DNA of 64,000 bases from the NCBI GenBank assembly GCA_000934385.1, contig KN880437.1, forward strand, positions 1 through 64,000, given 5' to 3'. Below the pieces are notes generated by a model. That model was given only the letters and a program-made list of their open reading frames with translations. It ran no database searches and was not told where the DNA came from. The position numbers and the translations under genes are program-made. Source of the DNA: Cylindrobasidium torrendii FP15055 ss-10 (taxonomy: Eukaryota; Basidiomycota; Agaricomycetes; Agaricales; Physalacriaceae). How positions within the stretch are numbered: position 1 is the stretch's first letter; every line of letters begins with the position of its first letter. Positions 59,500 through 64,000 of the stretch are shown one piece after another.

Positions 59500-60206
59500 C
59501 TTCAGACTGAGATGCTCGTAGGAAGGTAATCCGACCAAGCGCTACATCAAATCGCCGCGAGCCTTTTATCTCTGCATTCAAAGTGACTCGCGTGCCCATG
59601 GCTCGCCTGGGCGATCAAAAATCTCGATCGCATGGGCTATCTTTCGATAAGAATAGACCACCAGATAGAGCTGAGATAAAGGAGGATAAAGGCTCGGTCT
59701 TTAGCGCTTTAGCGTCCTGGATTCGGGGGATGGCTGGAGTCTAAAAGGTCTCTATATAAGCCGGCGTGTCATTGCCTAAATAGCCTTGCAGCAATAAAAT
59801 GTTGGTCCCATCGTGCGAGTCGTGATACAAGCACAAGGTGCAGCCTGTTGACTGGCATAGAACCCTTGATCACAAATGCCTCTATCAAAGCGGTGCACGA
59901 ACGCTGAGCGCTGAGCTTCCAGCCTCGCATCTATCGGTATCCATCCTAAAAAGGCAACTCCATTGTTCTTTTTACTCGGGGCAGAGCGATCGTGTTATGC
60001 AGTCTCTCTTGCTCTTTCGAAATGATAATCATTGCACACAACACCAAATTTGAACAAAAAGTTGGTTCCAGCATACAGTCATAAAATATTACTGAATATA
60101 GTTTAGCTTGCAGAACAATTCCTAGATGAAACGAAGCTACAGAATAAATAACAGAACCATCCATGTACAGGCAGAGCGACACGCAAGCCGTATTGTAATT
60201 CAATAA
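59500..60206. promoter_or_regulatory. Upstream region of the UNC93-like gene, KEX2 3' flank
   Basis: These 707 nt contain the UNC93-like promoter at the left and the KEX2 3' UTR at the right. A TATATAAG-like element (59753-59760) sits about 255 nt upstream of the UNC93-like start but on the opposite strand. No gene was recognised. Confidence 0.35.
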
Positions 60207-62907
60207 TCAGGAGGATAGTTCGCGCTCGGGATGTTGCCAGCTACCTCCACTACCGCTACTTGGGCTGTCTGGCCGACCACTGCCACTGCCACTGCCACTC
60301 CCTGGCGTCATGCTCTGCCCATGCTCTGGCTCGTCGCGGTAGCGATCCCCTGACGGCCCAGCCGACTGAGGCTCGTCATCATCGAGGAAGCCAGAATGGA
60401 AACCTATCCCCTCTGACACGGAGTGGTGCCCCCCACGCAGATGCGTCTCCTCGTCCGCGTCCTCGTCATCGGAAACCTCTCCAAAGGCATCGTACAGCTC
60501 CTTCGTTTTCGGACGTACGCCGCCAGGTCCAACAGTGCTCATCGGCACATCATCACCACCAGTCAATTTCGCGTAGTCGGCGCTCCGACGAGCGGCACGA
60601 CGACGGCGGAATAAGAACACTCCAGCACCAATGCCGAATAATACGACCACACCAATACCACCAAACACCCACCCCGCCTTGCCGGACAAAGTCGACAGAC
60701 CGCTGAACCAACCCTCATCCATCGTTGGCGTAGTACTCGCAATGGCAGCCGAATCGGTGGGAGCAGCTTCAGTGCTTGTTGGGGACGCTTCGCCGACAAT
60801 TGGTGTCTCGGGAGGCACTGTCGGCTTGCCATATTCTTTTGTCGAAGAAAAAGTGTCTGGAGTGTCAACATCCTCTTGTGGAGGGAAAAAGTACTCCTCA
60901 GCTGGTAGTTGATATGGCTGGGCCATGGCACCGTCTTTCGCCAGACCCCATAGAATCATGTTCCAGCCGAGGAAATGCCCTGTGTATTTTTCGTTTTCCT
61001 GGTCCCATACACGAATGGTCCATTCACCGATAGGACTTTCGGCCCTAGGAACGATTAAGACACTCGTCAACTCGGTGAATGAATGAAAACGTACCAATGT
61101 TTGACGGACATGAATGTCCAGCCAGGGAAACCATCCTTGTCATCGTCACTCTTTCTGTGACCGGCCAGCATACTCTTGATACCGCTGGGGCTAGTGATCT
61201 CAACTTGCACGTCTCCGCGCCTTCCATGCTCGATCCAGACCTTAACATTGAGATGCTCCATTTTGTCAAAGTTGTGTTCGTCCAGCATGGATTGAGTGAT
61301 GGTCATGGTGCTAGACACACCGCCGGCGACGATGGGCTCGCCGCCAGAAAAGACGTAAGCCTCCGTTTCCTCGTCCTCAGTCATGGTTCCATTGGCGAGC
61401 TGTATGGTGTGCGTCTTGAACCAAACCTGTGGGCCAACGAGAGTCCAATCCTGGGCAGCCTTGATGAACTCGAAGGCATCTAAGGCGCCGAAGCCATACG
61501 TATAGCTGTATTTGCGTCCGGAGGCCATTTCTTCCCAGTCGTCGTCGGGGTTGATCATTTGAGCAGTTTCGATGCAGAGATATTGAATATCCCTCCAGCC
61601 AAGATCAGGCCGTGCCTCCAAGGCGAGAGTGAAGACACCAGCGGCATTCGGAGCGGCGGCCGACGTGCCTCCATGGGTGTCGGCGCAAGTGGGATTTCCC
61701 TTGTCTGTAGTGACCTATCCGACAATGAGATGAGGGGAGAGCACGATAAACTGTGACGCACGATATGTTTACCAGACCCAGAGCTGTACGCAACGACCAT
61801 ATTTGCAGCACAAGCCTCCGAGTAGTAAGGATGCAGGCCTTTGTAGTCGACGGCAGACACGGTAACCGAATAAATGGAATTTGTGTAGCCGTCGAAGTTA
61901 CACTGGTCGCCGCTTCCAGCACCGTTTCCACTGGCGAAGACATAGACGGAGCCCTTTCCACCACGGCCATTGTTGATCCCGTTGAGAACGGCCTGTTTTA
62001 TGATGTACGATGGACCCTCCATCGTTTTGCCGTTGTCGGGAGGACCCCAGCTACAACTGTAGATGGAGACATTCTGGAAGCCATAGTTCAGGGAGGCTGC
62101 CTCGTCCGCATCGGTGATGGGCCCAGAGAGAATGCGAACACCAGCTACTTTGGCTTCATATGCAATGCCAAGACCACATGCGCCATTCTTGCCAGCCGCG
62201 ACTTGGCCAGCGCAGCGTGTGCCGTGATGGTCGTCGCTGAGTTTTGGAGTGGGTAGGTCTTGGTGGTCATTGAAGTCGTAAGAGTTGACAGCATCGAAAT
62301 TGTCCTTGAGGTCGTCGTGCTCATAATCGAGGCCGTCGTCGACGAGCGAGGTGATGACACCTTTACCGGTGATGCCCATGTCCCAGACTGGAACGACATT
62401 CATCATATGTTCCGGGAATTCGTCGTTGACAAGATGCCATTGCTGGGGAAAGAGAGGATCTTGAATTCCCAAACGCTCCGCAACGCCGGCTGCGGACGTC
62501 TCTGGCGGTGGACGTATTGGCGGTGGTGCACGTTTAGCGCGTTGTTTGGGGGTCTGCCGCGAAAGATGTCGTACCGCGGCACTAATGTCCGACCCTCGCG
62601 CCTTATTCCTTGTTGTTCTCTTTCTCATTGACTTGTATGCGTCCACTACCCGGTCTCCCATTGCTCGTCGCTCCGAATTGCCCTGCTCAATCTCTGCCCG
62701 TACCATCCAGTGATCTGGTAGCTCGCCCACCCTCTCGACTATCTCCACATCAAGAAAACGAGCGACTTCGGCCAGCGACGCATGGGTGGGATCATGGTGG
62801 ATAACGTAGTAATTGTGGGTGTCGTATGCGCGCGCTGTCTTGCTCGCGTTTATGACAGACGCGCATCCGAGCGTTGCCAGCGCGAGAAACAACTGGCACA
62901 CCCGCAT
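60207..62907 (-). CDS. KEX2: Kexin, Golgi subtilisin-like processing protease
   Basis: Exons 61762-62907, 61095-61714 and 60207-61044 give 867 residues. Order: signal peptide (1-20), prodomain ending RAKR at residues 123-126 for self-cleavage, S8 protease domain with Asp190 (VDDGLDYEH), His228 (HHGTRCAG), oxyanion Asn328 (FASGNGAG) and Ser400 (GGTSAAAP), P/Homo-B domain (KVWIEHGRRGDVQVEITSPS, GEWTIRVWD), a Thr/Pro-rich stalk, one TM helix (VFGGIGVVVLFGIGAGVFLF) and a cytosolic tail with a YDAF-type motif and a Gly-Ser repeat. It cleaves after Lys-Arg in secreted precursors such as pheromones, adhesins and hydrolases in the late Golgi. All catalytic residues are intact. Confidence 0.97.
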
Positions 62908-63138
62908 AGTGGGTGGTGGTGGAGGAAAGAAGGACAAAAGTACAAGTTGTACAGCCACCGGCCACGTTGGGTCTTGATCGTGGGCGTGGAATGGATGGCA
63001 AGCATCATGAGCACTAAGTAAGTACGAGATAGGAAACTGTTCTGTATTATGTTCTGGGTACTGTAAGTGATTGGCCGCGTAAAACGAATGTATAAGACTG
63101 TTTGCTAAAAGACTGGTGGGTTGGTGGTTGTGCCATAA

Positions 63139-63432
63139 CTAGTGCTTGCGAGCCGTCCAACTGATGAAGACGCAACTGAGCACCCAAGCCGAAAATCTGC
63201 AGTATCTTGTTATTCCAACACCGCTGAAAAACTACACCAGTACGCACCTGAAGAAAGCCACCCTCGACATGACTCGCTCCTCCCATGGTGTCCGAAAAGA
63301 CGCAAAGATAGAACGCAATAGTGCTGGTGTAACGCGTCGCGAATGGTCTGGCGGTGGGAACGATGGATGGCTGTACGATTTTCGTAACGAAGGTGAGGGC
63401 CGAAAGGATGCTTCAGAGCTAGTAGATGACAT
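63139..63432 (-). CDS. Small two-exon protein with C-terminal hydrophobic segment
   Basis: Exons 63248-63432 and 63139-63196 join across a 51-nt intron (GTGCGT...CTGCAG) to give 80 residues. The N-terminus is Ser/Pro/Arg-rich; the C-terminus reads FSAWVLSCVFISWTARKH, a likely tail anchor. The intron has the length and signals typical of this genome, which is the main support. The overlapping plus-strand frame was rejected. No homologue is recognised. A longer N-terminal extension is possible upstream. Confidence 0.45.
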
Positions 63433-63764
63433 GACGGGTATACTGTAGTGGTGGATATTTTGAAAGTTGGTGATGAAGCGATTTCCTGCATTTCCCCGGT
63501 TGCTATGGCACCGATCAGCAAATCCACACTGTCCACATTTAGGCATCACCGCCGTCAGCTACACCCGAGAGTCGAGTACATGGCCGATCAATATTATTCA
63601 ATGATCACTCTATCTGAAGGGTCCCGCAAGCACTGAAAAAAATTTGTCATACGTGAAAGATCCAAACAAGCTTCGAAGTTCGTAAATATGACACCCAATA
63701 GAGAAGTTCCCTGTTGATGCTGGTGTGGCCCATCGGAATACATAGTATGTAGATGGCAGATGCA
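63433..63764. other. Intergenic region, 332 nt
   Basis: Contains the probable promoter of the small gene and the 3' UTR of the partial gene at the window edge. No feature was recognised. Confidence 0.35.
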
Positions 63765-64000
63765 CTACCTTCCTTGGCCCTTGTTCTTCTTGGACTTTCT
63801 TGTCGAGTCCCTCTTCGTATCCTCGATCCCGGCTGATAACGCCTTCGCTACTGCGTCCTTCCTCACTCTGAGTGGCACCTTTTCCCAGTACAGAGTTTCC
63901 GGTTTTCCCGTCACAACCTCAGCCTTGATATAGGCCTCGGTGGCCGCAGATTGCCTCCCCACATCGTCTAACCCACTCCCCTGGATCGTAGGACGGGAGT
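63765..64000 (-). CDS. 3' end of a gene cut by the window edge
   Basis: One frame stays open from 64000 to the stop at 63765. It reads ...GLDDVGRQSAATEAYIKAE, then ETLYWEKVPLRVRKDAV and a very basic tail STRKSKKNKGQGR. Reading begins before the window on this strand, so start and length are unknown. The basic end suggests a nucleolar, ribosomal or RNA-binding protein; I cannot name the family. Confidence 0.6.
   Translation of the reverse strand, partial: SRPTIQGSGLDDVGRQSAATEAYIKAEVVTGKPETLYWEKVPLRVRKDAVAKALSAGIEDTKRDSTRKSKKNKGQGR

Noticed and set aside
63146..63448. Plus-strand open frame of 100 codons
   Set aside because: It overlaps the minus-strand two-exon gene, which has a canonical 51-nt intron in phase; the plus frame has no motif.

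Overview
This window is nuclear DNA of a filamentous basidiomycete, most likely an Agaricomycete. Genes are dense on both strands and cut by many very short introns. I traced close to a hundred, nearly all 38-65 nt, with GTRNGY-type donors, CTRAY-type branch sites and YAG acceptors. The gene set is fungal: HIS1, STT4, KEX2, RIO1, YPT6, acetyl-CoA synthetase, a Zn2Cys6 factor, UNC93-like and CSC1/OSCA-type membrane proteins, a Stealth-type phosphotransferase and an APC15. A mitochondrial branched-chain ketoacid dehydrogenase E1-beta, absent from budding yeast, also fits. No tRNA, rRNA, CRISPR or intact transposon was seen. Exon joins were made by hand from reading frame and splice signals, so single boundaries may be a few bases off.

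Layout. 0.2-10 kb: F-box protein (-), BCKDH E1-beta (+), CreC/WDR20 WD40 protein (+), a 2.2 kb gene-free gap, an SDR oxidoreductase in 8 exons (+) and a CPD1-like 2H phosphoesterase (+). 10.7-19 kb: acetyl-CoA synthetase (-), a 2.4 kb gene-free gap, Ypt6/Rab6 (-) and a 13-exon sugar transporter (-). 19.5-29 kb: a CaaX-terminated unknown protein (+), a Zn2Cys6 regulator (-) divergent from a Dpb4/POLE3-like histone-fold gene (+), a Stealth protein (+) and a membrane-anchored SH3 protein (-). 29.5-36 kb: a secreted alpha/beta-hydrolase-fold protein lacking its serine nucleophile (-), an unknown gene (-), a decayed M28 aminopeptidase (-) and HIS1 (-). 36-47 kb: a membrane protein of unknown function (+), APC15 (+), a second Dpb4/POLE3-like gene (+), the 7 kb STT4 PI 4-kinase (-) and a small nuclear-looking protein (+). 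47.6-50.3 kb: an accessory segment with an APH-type phosphotransferase and a small fungal protein, bracketed by two direct repeats. 50.3-64 kb: RIO1 (+), CSC1 channel (+), macro-domain protein (+), UNC93-like transporter (-), KEX2 (-), a tiny two-exon gene (-) and the 3' end of another gene (-).

Two features stand out. First, five introns, each confirmed by reading frame, begin with GC instead of GT (22465, 26176, 38490, 52976, 59334), well above the usual share. Second, the two histone-fold genes at 23 kb and 38 kb share intron positions, including a 7-nt microexon in the second histone helix; in the 38 kb copy that microexon is followed by a GC-AG intron. Very small exons (3-16 nt) recur throughout. 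Most genes are housekeeping and do not form one pathway. CreC, acetyl-CoA synthetase and the sugar transporter all relate to carbon use, but nothing shows that they are co-regulated.
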